Below, piece after piece: positions 41,648-49,974 of a stretch of DNA of 64,000 nt. The notes beneath the pieces are model-generated. The model was not told where the DNA came from, did not search any database, and was given only the letters and a program-made list of their open reading frames with translations. The DNA comes from Thalassobacter stenotrophicus. Its GTDB lineage: Bacteria > Pseudomonadota > Alphaproteobacteria > Rhodobacterales > Rhodobacteraceae. The stretch spans positions 62,001 through 126,000 of the forward strand of contig NZ_CYRX01000008.1 of assembly GCF_001458315.1 (NCBI RefSeq), in the 5' to 3' direction. A program made the translations under genes and the position numbers. Position 1 is the first letter of the stretch. Every line of letters starts with the position of its first letter.

Positions 41648-42073
41648 TCACACTGTCTGCTCAATCACAAACTCCATCGACCGCTTGCGCGGCACGGTTC
41701 TGCCGTTGAGCTTCCAGACGATCACGGCCAGCCCGTACTCGTGCCGTCTGTTAGCAGCTGATCGGCTGATGCCATGGTGCCAGCTGATTTTCTTCCAGGC
41801 GTCGCGGTTGGCGCGCGCCCAGAGGATCTGGCCGATATCCTTGTCCACCCACCGCAACCAGAGCATCGCCTCATCGGCCTGCGTGATCATCCGCGGCGAT
41901 GGCAGCGGCTTTTTCATCCGCGGCTCCTGCTCGACTTGATCGGCGAAGGTGGAAACGTATTCCGGCCAAGCGCTGACGTAACCCTGTGGGCGGACCGGCG
42001 GCATGGACCGCATCACATCCGCAGCGAGGTCTAGCCGGTCGGCTACCATTGCCCGTGTCCATTCATCGGCCAT
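41648..42073 (-). CDS. DUF6362-like phage protein
   Basis: 141 residues. MADEWTRAMVADRLDLAADV, RMITQADEAMLWLRWVDKD and KKISWHHGISRSAANRRHEY; the last looks like a helix-turn-helix. Such proteins occur beside RuvC-like genes in alphaproteobacterial prophages. DNA-binding role is likely but unproven. Overlaps the next upstream gene by 11 bases. Confidence 0.65.
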   Translation of the reverse strand: MADEWTRAMVADRLDLAADVMRSMPPVRPQGYVSAWPEYVSTFADQVEQEPRMKKPLPSPRMITQADEAMLWLRWVDKDIGQILWARANRDAWKKISWHHGISRSAANRRHEYGLAVIVWKLNGRTVPRKRSMEFVIEQTV

Positions 42074-42272
42074 GACGTACCTCCTTTACGGCTGGCAGCT
42101 TGCCATAAAGTTTTTCGCCCAGCTGGCGAACCAGTTCACGTTCGGGCCAGGTGAGCCGATGATCGTCGAGCGAGACCGCAAGCATGTGCTGCTCATGCCA
42201 GCCATCGCGCTTGACCTGGTCAGGGTCACGGCGATTGCCGCCGTAACCCTTCGGAGTGAAGCGCATACCCAT
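42063..42272 (-). CDS. Small basic phage protein
   Basis: 69 residues, start MGMRFTPKGYGGNRRDPDQV. Contains SLDDHRLTWPERELVRQLGE. Basic N-terminus, helical C-terminus. Starts inside the resolvase stop (TGATG). Unknown function, co-translated with its neighbours. Confidence 0.6.
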   Translation of the reverse strand: MGMRFTPKGYGGNRRDPDQVKRDGWHEQHMLAVSLDDHRLTWPERELVRQLGEKLYGKLPAVKEVRHGR

Positions 42273-42808
42273 CAGGCCAGCCCTCCCTGTGTTTCGAGCG
42301 CCCAATGCAATATGGCGATGGCGTCCGCCTCGTTGTCATCCACGGGACTATAGCCACGAGATTGTGCCGCCGCGATCATGGCCTGTTTGGGCGCATTGCC
42401 GTGGCCCGTGGCGTGACGTTTGATGGTGCCCACCGGCACACCCTGGTACGGCACACCGCGCAATTCACCCCAGCTAGTCAAAACCGCCAGCAGGCCTCCA
42501 AACACGTGAGCCGCGTCGGTGCCTGCGTGACGACGGACCTCTTCGAAGTAGATTGCCTCGATTGGACCAGACAGGCGATCGATCTCGGTCAGCCAGTTCG
42601 TGAAGCGTAGGTAGCGCATACCGCCACCGTCGTAGCGGCCGGGCTTGAAACTGACGGTGCCGCTGGTGATGAGGCCATCGAAGCCACGGATGGCCCAACC
42701 GGTTGTCGTGCCGAGATCAAGGGCAAGGATCGTGCGTGAGGGTTCTGCCGGCATCGGCATTTTCGGGGTTGCGCCGAAATCGGCGCTGGCGAGAGTCAGG
42801 TCAGCCAT
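42272..42808 (-). CDS. RuvC-like Holliday junction resolvase
   Basis: 178 residues. RNase H-like fold: ILALDLGTTTGWAI (Asp31), AIYFEEVRRH (Glu89/90), and the C-terminal VDDNEADAIAILHWAL with the paired acids. Resolves recombination junctions before packaging. Start overlaps the 38-residue micro-ORF. Ends the replication operon. Confidence 0.88.
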   Translation of the reverse strand: MADLTLASADFGATPKMPMPAEPSRTILALDLGTTTGWAIRGFDGLITSGTVSFKPGRYDGGGMRYLRFTNWLTEIDRLSGPIEAIYFEEVRRHAGTDAAHVFGGLLAVLTSWGELRGVPYQGVPVGTIKRHATGHGNAPKQAMIAAAQSRGYSPVDDNEADAIAILHWALETQGGLA

Positions 42809-42917
42809 GTGTGGTCTCCTTTTCGGGTGGGCTGCTCGGGTGGAAGACGACGGTGGTCATGTGCTTGGCGGTGCGGGCCGCCGTCGTCAGATTGAATTGG
42901 AAAGCTGGTGGCCTCAT
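42801..42917 (-). CDS. 38-residue coupled micro-ORF
   Basis: Begins MRPPAFQFNLTTAARTAKHM. ATG overlaps the primase stop (ATGA) and its TGA overlaps the resolvase ATG by eight bases. The tight coupling suggests it is translated, perhaps only to carry ribosomes from one gene to the next. No family recognised. Confidence 0.5.
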   Translation of the reverse strand: MRPPAFQFNLTTAARTAKHMTTVVFHPSSPPEKETTHG

Positions 42918-45844
42918 GGGTCGAGATCCTTCAGCCAATCGGGGCGTGGGGGCCTTTGGGGACCTACATTTTGAGGTCCCCACCGAGGTCCCCACGTGTA
43001 AGCCTCTGTTTTTACATCGATTTGGGGACCTGGGGGACCTTGGGGACCTTTTCCCGGGTCATCTCTATCGTGCGCGTGCGCGCGCATGCGCGTGTGCGAA
43101 GGGGCCGAAATAGGTCCCCCAGGTCCCCAAGGTCCCCATTTCTCATTCTTTTCAATATCTTGGCCGTGGGGACCTCCGTTTTCGAGGTCCCCACCTGAGG
43201 CCAGAGGTCCCCCAACCACAGGTTGATTGGGCATTTTCACAGCGGCGTTAGCCTCACAGATCTCGAGTTGCCACCGTGTTGTCTTGTGCAACACACCTGC
43301 TTTGCGCACGCGAACTGCGCGTGTTTCCAACCGGAACACCCGATCCCGCATGCGCGAAATCGAAATTCCAAAGGCCGTTTTCTGCGCACGCTCCGTCCCG
43401 CCGCTCATGGGCGGCGCTGGGTCGCAGAACGTGGCAACATCGAACAGGTCCACTGCCCCGACCGGCGCTGTCCCAAACCGATCCCACCATGCTGCGATGA
43501 ACGCGCTCCAACCCGCGCCCTCGCTGTCGGAAGCCGCCATCATGTCTTCAAGGTTCGTCAGGAAACCCGGGATGCCTGCGGTTTCCAGTACGCCACCAAT
43601 GACCTGCGCCCAGTTCTCATAGGACCCGATGGTCTTGCTGCCGCGCGGCTTGCCAGCAGCGATCCAAGCTTGGCAGAGCGTCAGGCACGCGGCCACGATG
43701 CGCGCACGGTTGGCGCGGATCCAGACCATGAGGTCAGGATGGCGGAAACCTGCGCGCTGCCAGGGACGCTCAACATTGGCATCGAGTCGGATGCGCACGA
43801 GGCGACGGGCCATCTCGTTTGAAAACTCGGGGTTGTTGCCCGTGGCGATCCACAGACAACGGATCGGCAACCGGGTCATTTCCGAGGCCCCAAGCACGCG
43901 GTCCTCCCAGAAGGGAGCGGTCAGTGCGGCTGCAACGGCAGAACTGTCGAGCTTGGCCCGCAGGTTGTCGATCAGGATGATTGAGGGGATCTGGCGCAGC
44001 TTGGCTGTGACACGCTTGCGCCATTCCTCGTCGTCGCGGCCCTCGGTCATGACGCTGGCACCGGTGCCGGTCAGGATGGTGGCCACGGCGTCAACCATGA
44101 GCGTGGCGCCCGTGCCGGGCGTGGGCTTTTCGATCAGGTGCAGCGGCGTAGGCCCGTCGACCATGCCGCGCAAGAACCCAAGAAGCAGGAGTGCCACCAC
44201 ATGCGCGCGTTCCGCCTCACTGGTAAAGGGGAAGTCGCCGAAGAGGTCCTCACAGATCAGCTCGCGCGCCGCAGCTATCTCCGCTTCTGTGGGGCGCTTC
44301 GGGATATCTGGCACGGTGAAGCCCGGTGCCGGGACATAGAGCAGACGTGCGTCCGGATGATAGCCCGGCGCCGTGATCAGAGTGCCGCTGCGGCCTAAGA
44401 CGGGCGTGTTCACGATGCCTGTGAGCACCGGCAGTGCGGGATCGGGCGTGGCGAGCACGGATTTGACTGTGGCGACCGGCGGCGGCGCGGGCAGCAATTC
44501 CCCCTTGGCGTTTTCGCGGACCCAGCGGGCGAGACGTGCCAACATATGCCGCAGGCGTTCTTCATTCAGGATCGTGGCGACGGGTCGGCCTTCATCATCC
44601 GGTACGACCCAGGTCGGCTGCCCGGCAAAACGGAAGACCCAAGGCGTGCGGTTCGAGGCCATGACCACGCTCCAGACCTGCGCCACGGCGCGGCCGAGAT
44701 CGCCCTCATCAGCGCGCAGGACGGGGATATCATTGCCGCTGCCTTGGTAATTCAGCGGCCGGTGCTGGCCAATTTGCAGCACGGCGTCGGCATCGACTTC
44801 CTGTTCGGTGGCCGCGATGAGCTGAGCGACGGGTGCTGAACCGGCTCTTAGCAACATGTCGTTGAAGTCCTCGCCCTCCTCAGGCGGGATTGCGATGGCG
44901 ACGTCGCGGCCCTGAGCGCGTAGGCGGCGAGCACTTGCCTCGGCGGCCCGCAGACCGGCGCCGGATGCATCATGATCGGCGAGGATCAAGATGCGCTGTG
45001 CCGCCGGGGGCAATTCCACCTGCTCAAGTCCTGAGGTGGAAAGCGTCGCCCAGACCGGCAGATCCGGGCACGCGGTCATCACCGCCAGACCGGTTTCTAT
45101 GCCTTCACAGAGTGCGACACGCCCGTCTTTGCCGATCGCGGCCAGTCTGACCGCGCCCCCGGCAATGCGGCCCAGCATCATCTTGGGCTTTGCAATTGGG
45201 GCTTTGCGCACCTCGTTCCCATCAGAAACGAGGTAGGTGCGATGCAGTCCGATGACCTGGCCGCTGCGATCGCGCACTTGGCCTAGCATGGCGGCAAAAC
45301 CGGTCTTGGTTTCCCAATGGGTCAAATCATCATGGAACAGGAGGTCGCTGTCCGTCGGCAACGCCAAACCACGCCCTTGCAGGTACTGCGCGGCAAGCGT
45401 TTGCCTAATGGACACAGCGCGCGACATAATGTGCGCAATGTCCTGCGCAACATCACGTTTCGGCGCCGGTTTGGATACGGGCGCCTGACGAGCGGGAGCC
45501 CCTGGCAGAACACCTGCTGTATCCGCCGCCTCAACGATCAGATCACGCCCGGTCAGACCTGTCCCTTCTTCGATCGTATTGATCGGCCCGCCACCTGTGT
45601 TTCCATCGAAATCAATCCAGTCGCCGGCATGCGGACCGCGCAGGGCGATAACGCAGGAGCCGGTGTTGCGCGGTGCATCGCCGCGGATATTGGCCAGCCG
45701 CCATTCATCACCGACACGTTTACCTTTCGGAAACAGCCGCGGCACCCACGTCTCAGCAGTTTCGCGTAGGCGTTGCACGATCATGTCAAGATCGTAGCGG
45801 GGTTGCGGACTGACCAACGGTTCGATGTCGTTCAAGTCAAGCAT
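42914..45844 (-). CDS. Large primase/helicase-like replication protein with Toprim domain
   Basis: 976 residues. N-terminal zinc-less primase-like part (GDEWRLANIRGDAPRNTGSC then GDWIDFDGNTGGG), a Toprim domain (about 235-330: VALCEGIETGLAVMTA, ILILADHDASGAGLRAAE) and a C-terminal helicase-like ATPase domain (about 560-760: HLIEKPTPGTGATLMVDAV, IPSIILIDNLR, RCLWIATGNNPEFS). Likely primes and unwinds phage DNA. The last 90 residues are a Gly/Pro/Trp-rich low-complexity tail encoded by the GGGGACCT array. Start at 45844 overlaps the HNH stop by eight bases. Confidence 0.82.
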   Translation of the reverse strand: MLDLNDIEPLVSPQPRYDLDMIVQRLRETAETWVPRLFPKGKRVGDEWRLANIRGDAPRNTGSCVIALRGPHAGDWIDFDGNTGGGPINTIEEGTGLTGRDLIVEAADTAGVLPGAPARQAPVSKPAPKRDVAQDIAHIMSRAVSIRQTLAAQYLQGRGLALPTDSDLLFHDDLTHWETKTGFAAMLGQVRDRSGQVIGLHRTYLVSDGNEVRKAPIAKPKMMLGRIAGGAVRLAAIGKDGRVALCEGIETGLAVMTACPDLPVWATLSTSGLEQVELPPAAQRILILADHDASGAGLRAAEASARRLRAQGRDVAIAIPPEEGEDFNDMLLRAGSAPVAQLIAATEQEVDADAVLQIGQHRPLNYQGSGNDIPVLRADEGDLGRAVAQVWSVVMASNRTPWVFRFAGQPTWVVPDDEGRPVATILNEERLRHMLARLARWVRENAKGELLPAPPPVATVKSVLATPDPALPVLTGIVNTPVLGRSGTLITAPGYHPDARLLYVPAPGFTVPDIPKRPTEAEIAAARELICEDLFGDFPFTSEAERAHVVALLLLGFLRGMVDGPTPLHLIEKPTPGTGATLMVDAVATILTGTGASVMTEGRDDEEWRKRVTAKLRQIPSIILIDNLRAKLDSSAVAAALTAPFWEDRVLGASEMTRLPIRCLWIATGNNPEFSNEMARRLVRIRLDANVERPWQRAGFRHPDLMVWIRANRARIVAACLTLCQAWIAAGKPRGSKTIGSYENWAQVIGGVLETAGIPGFLTNLEDMMAASDSEGAGWSAFIAAWWDRFGTAPVGAVDLFDVATFCDPAPPMSGGTERAQKTAFGISISRMRDRVFRLETRAVRVRKAGVLHKTTRWQLEICEANAAVKMPNQPVVGGPLASGGDLENGGPHGQDIEKNEKWGPWGPGGPISAPSHTRMRAHAHDRDDPGKGPQGPPGPQIDVKTEAYTWGPRWGPQNVGPQRPPRPDWLKDLDP
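42958..43212. repeat. GGGGACCT / AGGTCCCC array, candidate phage origin
   Basis: Twelve exact 8-mers in 255 bases. Forward: 42958, 43024, 43033, 43042, 43168. Reverse: 42974, 42986, 43112, 43121, 43130, 43185, 43205. The copies at 43024/43033/43042 and 43112/43121/43130 are two tandem triplets at 9-bp pitch, mirror images around an alternating GC core (43070-43099, TGCGCGTG...CGCGTGTGCG). Lies inside the 3' end of the primase-like gene, as lambda ori lies inside gene O. Confidence 0.7.
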
Positions 45845-46586
45845 GATTGGCCCCATTATTCTGACGCTCAGCAAGAAAAGGCTCTGTCTGATTAAGGTCC
45901 AGAACGAGAGAGCAGCCCATCAGCTTATGCGCGGGAGCCTTGGGCATCCTGCGTGCAGGCAACAAACCACGCCTCTCCAGATTGAGCGCATAATGGCGAG
46001 AAACTCCAAGAAACCGCGCAATATCGCCGATTAACGCGGGTTGCCCTTCGAACTCGTACCATTGAGTTGTCCGCTTATTCCGCGCCTGAACAATTGGCGG
46101 AACCCAAACGCAATTCCCGGGCTCATAACCTCGATCGGGATCAATTCGATCCAGGGTCCAGCTAGGATTGGGTTTGCGACCCACATCTTTTAGGAATGCT
46201 TGGAAGCTCTCGCTCCAGCGACGGCACATTCGAATGCCACGTGCACCGTAGATTTGATAGGATGAATTGGCCGGATTGTTGCAGCGCTTTTTTGCTCCAA
46301 GCCAACACATGTATTCGGTTGATGGCTGGCCACCCTGAGCATGACCATGAACCCTTGCCACATCACGCGCGAGACAACCGCAACTACGACTGCCGCCTTG
46401 ATCAGAGCTGAGCGCCAGCACAAGGCTCTGTTCAAGCACGTCTTTCTGCGTTCCGCAGACGCAGCGACACTTCCACCGGGCCCGATGGCGACCTGAGCGT
46501 GAGATCAAATCATCGGCTCGCCCGATAACGAACCACCGATGAACCTGCATAGCCGCACATATTTTGGTTTTTTGGCTCTTTATCAT
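45837..46586 (-). CDS. HNH-type endonuclease, possibly homing
   Basis: 249 residues. N-terminal zinc-binding Cys pairs (WKCRCVCG and SCGCLARD), then the nuclease core: CNNPANSSYQIYGARGIRMC, SFQAFLKDVGRKP, TLDRIDPDRGYEPGNCVWV. C-terminal HTH-like IGDIARFLGVSRHYALNLE. Such genes are common free-standing invaders in phage operons. Sits between helicase and primase with overlaps on both sides, so it is fully integrated in translation coupling. Confidence 0.75.
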   Translation of the reverse strand: MIKSQKTKICAAMQVHRWFVIGRADDLISRSGRHRARWKCRCVCGTQKDVLEQSLVLALSSDQGGSRSCGCLARDVARVHGHAQGGQPSTEYMCWLGAKKRCNNPANSSYQIYGARGIRMCRRWSESFQAFLKDVGRKPNPSWTLDRIDPDRGYEPGNCVWVPPIVQARNKRTTQWYEFEGQPALIGDIARFLGVSRHYALNLERRGLLPARRMPKAPAHKLMGCSLVLDLNQTEPFLAERQNNGANHA

Positions 46587-47866
46587 GACAGTATGACCAA
46601 CCCCCTGTTCGCCCGGGTGATGGCCGTGTAGAGCCAAAGGCTGTACTCCTCGGCGCTCCGGCCGAAGCCTTCATCGAACACCACAACCGTTTCGAAGGAG
46701 TCACCTTGTGCCTTGTGACAGGTTATGGCGTAGCCCCAGCTACTTTCGATCAAACCACGACGTGTCGCCCATTCATGGCGGTGACGGCTTGGGTCGAAGA
46801 GGACGTGATCATCGTATTCTCCGCGCCAGAAATCCTGCTCGCCGGCAATCGTATCGCCGTCCTCGGTCTGGATCTCAGCGCGAAACGCGCGCGGATTATG
46901 CGGATGGGCGCGCACATCGCTCAGCGTCAGGAACATGCCATTGATGAGCCCCAGATCGTGGCGGTTGCGCAGGCAGATAATCTTTTCGCCCGCGCCCGTG
47001 GGGTAGTCCGCAACAAATCCGGCGGCCTGCTTCATGGCCATATTGAGACGGCGGCGCGTCGCGTTCTTGCTGCAGATCACCTGACCTCCGCGCAGGAGCT
47101 GCGCAGGTGTCACGTCATGACGCGACATTTTCCAAACATTCTCGTCGAAGGCACCAAAGGGGATGGGCTGACCCAAGCGAGCCATCGTGGCCAGTCGCAG
47201 GATCGGACTGTCCGCGGCTTGGCGATGGATTTCCGACAGCATTACGTCTGGCTCACCTTTGACGAAAAACCCCTCATCCTTGACAGGCGGCAATTGCCCG
47301 GGATCGCCTAGAACCAGGATGGGCTTGCCGAAGGCCATAAGGTCCTCGGCCATCTGCTTGCCCACCATCGACACCTCATCGAGCACCAAGAGATCGGCAT
47401 CGCGCAGGTCAGATTGCGGATTCAGAACAAATTGCGGCTCATGGATGTGGTCGAGCCGAAGTTTCAGCTGGGCAATCTGCGCTTGAGCAAAGCCACGCTC
47501 CGCTGGCCCCATGCGCGGCAAGTCGCGTTCCAGAGCCGCGAGTTCCTCGGTCACACGCTCGATTTCTTCGGGCGAGGCTTCGGAATGACGATAAATCAGG
47601 CTGTGAATAGTCTGCGCAGGCGTGCCTTTGCGCGTCATCACCAGCATGGCCTTGCCTGTGAAGGCGGCAAAAAGCACGCCGCCAAGACCGCCCGGGGTCA
47701 TGGGCTCGAGACCAAGCGCCTGAATGGCGAGATTGGTAATCGTGGTTTTTCCAGTTCCGGCATAGCCGAACACCCGCAGGATCTGCTGCTGATGCCGGCG
47801 GTTGAGATACCAGTCCCGAATTGTGGAAATGGCCTTCGCTTGCGCCTCTGATACGGTGATGCTCAT
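46583..47866 (-). CDS. SF1B (RecD/Dda-like) DNA helicase
   Basis: 427 residues. Walker A FGYAGTGKTTIT (34-45), Walker B LLVLDEVSMV (160-169), motif III LGDPGQLPPV, and C-terminal ITCHKAQGDSF and YTAITRANRGL. 5'-3' helicase for phage replication or recombination. Start at 47866 overlaps the nuclease stop (ATGA); the ATG at 47914 is not needed. Confidence 0.92.
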   Translation of the reverse strand: MSITVSEAQAKAISTIRDWYLNRRHQQQILRVFGYAGTGKTTITNLAIQALGLEPMTPGGLGGVLFAAFTGKAMLVMTRKGTPAQTIHSLIYRHSEASPEEIERVTEELAALERDLPRMGPAERGFAQAQIAQLKLRLDHIHEPQFVLNPQSDLRDADLLVLDEVSMVGKQMAEDLMAFGKPILVLGDPGQLPPVKDEGFFVKGEPDVMLSEIHRQAADSPILRLATMARLGQPIPFGAFDENVWKMSRHDVTPAQLLRGGQVICSKNATRRRLNMAMKQAAGFVADYPTGAGEKIICLRNRHDLGLINGMFLTLSDVRAHPHNPRAFRAEIQTEDGDTIAGEQDFWRGEYDDHVLFDPSRHRHEWATRRGLIESSWGYAITCHKAQGDSFETVVVFDEGFGRSAEEYSLWLYTAITRANRGLVILS

Positions 47867-48636
47867 GGCTGACCCTCCGACCAGCAGTGCAGACTGAAGG
47901 GGCAGAAGCGGCAAACGTAGAAATCGGCATGGGATGCGATCCGCGGCAGCAGATCACCGGCATCGGCCGCGCGCAGCACCATGACTGCCTTATCCGAGAG
48001 CGCCTGTGCCTCGGCGGCGTCAAGCGGCACATATTCGTGGTAAAGTTCGCAGGTGTCCTTGTTCAGCGCAGTGAACAGCGCGGCATCGAGGCCCATATAG
48101 GCCATGTAGATCTGCATCTGCGCGAAATAGACCGGTTTCGAGGCCCGCACGCCTTTCTTGGCAGTGTCGTTCCAGCTTGATGCTTTGAGCGCCTTGTGCT
48201 CCCAAAGCACTGGCCAGGAAATTTCAACGTTGGGGCCGCCAACGATGACGCCATCGACATGGCCACGGATGCGCCCACCGGCGGTCTCGAAGCCAAATTG
48301 GCCACCGCCGCGCTTTTCTGTGCGCAGGTCAAAGCCGGCCGCTCTCAACCAGCGGATGGCAAGGTCCTCAAAGACGTGGCCGGCTTCGAAGATACGCAAA
48401 GTCTGGCCAGCAAATTCCTTGCCAGGATCAACCGGGGTCTTGGTGAATTCATAGACCAGACGACGCGCACAGGGTTCGCCGATCCGGCTGGCACCAAGAT
48501 AGTCGCGGGGACGTTGGGCATCGCGTTCAGCCACAAGTGCGGCATCGATATGGGCATTGATCCTTGCCCCGAGCGGTACAGGGTCCGTACTCCTGCGCCC
48601 GTAGACGAAGCCAGATTGGTGGTTCAGGTCGAGCAT
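47863..48636 (-). CDS. PD-(D/E)XK nuclease, Cas4/RecB-like
   Basis: 257 residues. Motifs: GRIRGHVDGVIVGG (catalytic Asp), VLWEHKALKASSW (E-x-K), QMQIYMAYMGLD (motif IV), and a C-terminal CRFCPFSLHCW that with an earlier CARRLVYEF Cys could bind Fe-S as in Cas4. Probably the end-processing exonuclease for the Sak4 recombinase. GAGGAA six bases before ATG 48636 favours this start over 48669. Confidence 0.88.
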   Translation of the reverse strand: MLDLNHQSGFVYGRRSTDPVPLGARINAHIDAALVAERDAQRPRDYLGASRIGEPCARRLVYEFTKTPVDPGKEFAGQTLRIFEAGHVFEDLAIRWLRAAGFDLRTEKRGGGQFGFETAGGRIRGHVDGVIVGGPNVEISWPVLWEHKALKASSWNDTAKKGVRASKPVYFAQMQIYMAYMGLDAALFTALNKDTCELYHEYVPLDAAEAQALSDKAVMVLRAADAGDLLPRIASHADFYVCRFCPFSLHCWSEGQP

Positions 48637-48646
48637 TCTCAATTCC

Positions 48647-49015
48647 TCAAAACGGTATTTCGCCGGCATCAGACTGGCGCTGCATCGCCCCCTGAAACCC
48701 GTCCACGCAGGCCTCGATCAGCCGATCGATGTCCTCGGCCGACCGGTCGAAAAAGGCATTCATCAGCCCCATCTCCGTCAGCGCCTCGGCCAGATCGCGC
48801 CGCGCCTCGCGGATCGCGCGGATTTCCATGTCGGTCTTGTCAATCATTCCAAAATTCCTCCGGGCGATGGCGCTGCCCACGGTGAGGCAGGCCATCGAAC
48901 AAAATCGGTGATACGGGTGGCGCTTCCATCGCAGCTGGTGGCAGTAGCCGAAGCCGCGGGCTTCCCGACCGCACAGCGCGCAAGGCACGCAGCGGGCAAA
49001 TTCAGCGCGGCTCAC
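48647..49015 (-). CDS. Cys-rich small phage protein (DUF6511-like)
   Basis: 122 residues. CVPCALCGREARGFGYCHQL and FCSMACLTVG are zinc-binding pairs. The C-terminal half is acidic and helical. GTG start at 49015 overlaps the previous stop (GTGA). Could bind nucleic acid; the DUF assignment is from memory. Confidence 0.65.
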   Translation of the reverse strand: MSRAEFARCVPCALCGREARGFGYCHQLRWKRHPYHRFCSMACLTVGSAIARRNFGMIDKTDMEIRAIREARRDLAEALTEMGLMNAFFDRSAEDIDRLIEACVDGFQGAMQRQSDAGEIPF

Positions 49016-49245
49016 CCCATGAGCAGCAGGTCGAGTGCTGCGCGTTCCTCTGGATCGGGTCCTCGTGTCCTGCGCTCCGAGGCCAGCACGATGAAGCGGC
49101 TGATCGCGTTTGACGCCATGCATTCGAGATCCTTTCGCGTGAGGGTGGCGATGGGGCGGTCAAGCCGCCCCCGCGCTTCCAGCCAGCGCCCCATGGCAAG
49201 GGCAGCCTCTGTCGTGACATGCGCCTGCCAGTCATCCGGGCTCAT
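49012..49245 (-). CDS. Small phage protein of unknown function
   Basis: 77 residues: MSPDDWQAHVTTEAALAMGR then FIVLASERRTRGPDPEERAA. ATG at 49245 overlaps the SSB-like stop. No family recognised. Membership of the tightly overlapped recombination operon supports that it is real. Confidence 0.65.
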   Translation of the reverse strand: MSPDDWQAHVTTEAALAMGRWLEARGRLDRPIATLTRKDLECMASNAISRFIVLASERRTRGPDPEERAALDLLLMG

Positions 49246-49970
49246 GGGTTCAACCAGGCGGGGCCACCAGCAGGTTTTGCTGCTTCTGCAGATGCCGCAG
49301 GCTGACCGCTGGATTGACCTGACCCGGCCGACCAAGCAGGTGTCGAAGCGCTGCCGGCGGGCTGCGATTGCCCCCAAGCCGGCGCTGCGGATACTGGCGC
49401 CGCAGCTGCGGGGCGCGGACGGTTCGACGGCTGCGCCGGGACCTGTTCCCCTGCCATGACCTTTTGCCATTCCGGCGCAGTGGGCAGGACCACATGATCG
49501 AGCTTGTTGGCATCCTTGTAGGCCGGATTGCGGTTTGGCTCGACCTGGATCTTGGCGACGAAGGTGATGCCGTCGAGATCGGCGAGACCGCGCAGCACAC
49601 GTTTGGCCTTGGCAGCCTCGCTCATGTCTTCCGGGTTCAGCCCAAGCGCACTGTCGATCATCGCCCGGAACTGGCTTTTTGAGATTTTCCAGCCTACAGA
49701 CTGGCCTTGCTCGTCGAGCTTTCCGCCCTGGACAGTGAAATTCTGCCAAAACTTGCGCCGGGCAAATGGCCCCTCGGCCACCGTGAATTCGGCATCCACC
49801 ATCCGCACATCGCTGCCAGGCTGGTTCGAGGATTTGAGAAGGCCGCGATCGACCTCGCTCATGCCGTCCACACCGCCTTTGCGGATGGACATGGTCACTT
49901 TGGCGAAGGTGCCATCAGGGATCAGGTCGCCGGCTTGCTGCGGCGCCACGTCGTTCATGTCAAAGGTCAT
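49242..49970 (-). CDS. Putative ssDNA-binding protein (DUF669-like)
   Basis: 242 residues. N-terminal OB-like region (about 15-90: IPDGTFAKVTMSIRKGG, RKFWQNFTVQGGKLDEQGQS) and a flexible Pro/Ala/Gln/Ser tail (160-235) ending PAWLNP, like the acidic-tipped or hydrophobic tips of SSB proteins. Next to the Sak4-like gene, whose family works with an SSB. Overlaps its neighbours. Confidence 0.7.
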   Translation of the reverse strand: MTFDMNDVAPQQAGDLIPDGTFAKVTMSIRKGGVDGMSEVDRGLLKSSNQPGSDVRMVDAEFTVAEGPFARRKFWQNFTVQGGKLDEQGQSVGWKISKSQFRAMIDSALGLNPEDMSEAAKAKRVLRGLADLDGITFVAKIQVEPNRNPAYKDANKLDHVVLPTAPEWQKVMAGEQVPAQPSNRPRPAAAAPVSAAPAWGQSQPAGSASTPAWSAGSGQSSGQPAASAEAAKPAGGPAWLNP

Positions 49971-49974
49971 CGAA

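Noticed and set aside
40826-41761. 311-codon plus-strand open frame
   Set aside because: Antisense to the tail-Z-like gene and runs through the TGTCCCGC repeat region; no start signal.
42958-43212. CRISPR array
   Set aside because: Repeats are only 8 bp, in both orientations, with 9-bp pitch and inside a coding gene; no cas genes (the Cas4-like nuclease is a phage recombination enzyme).
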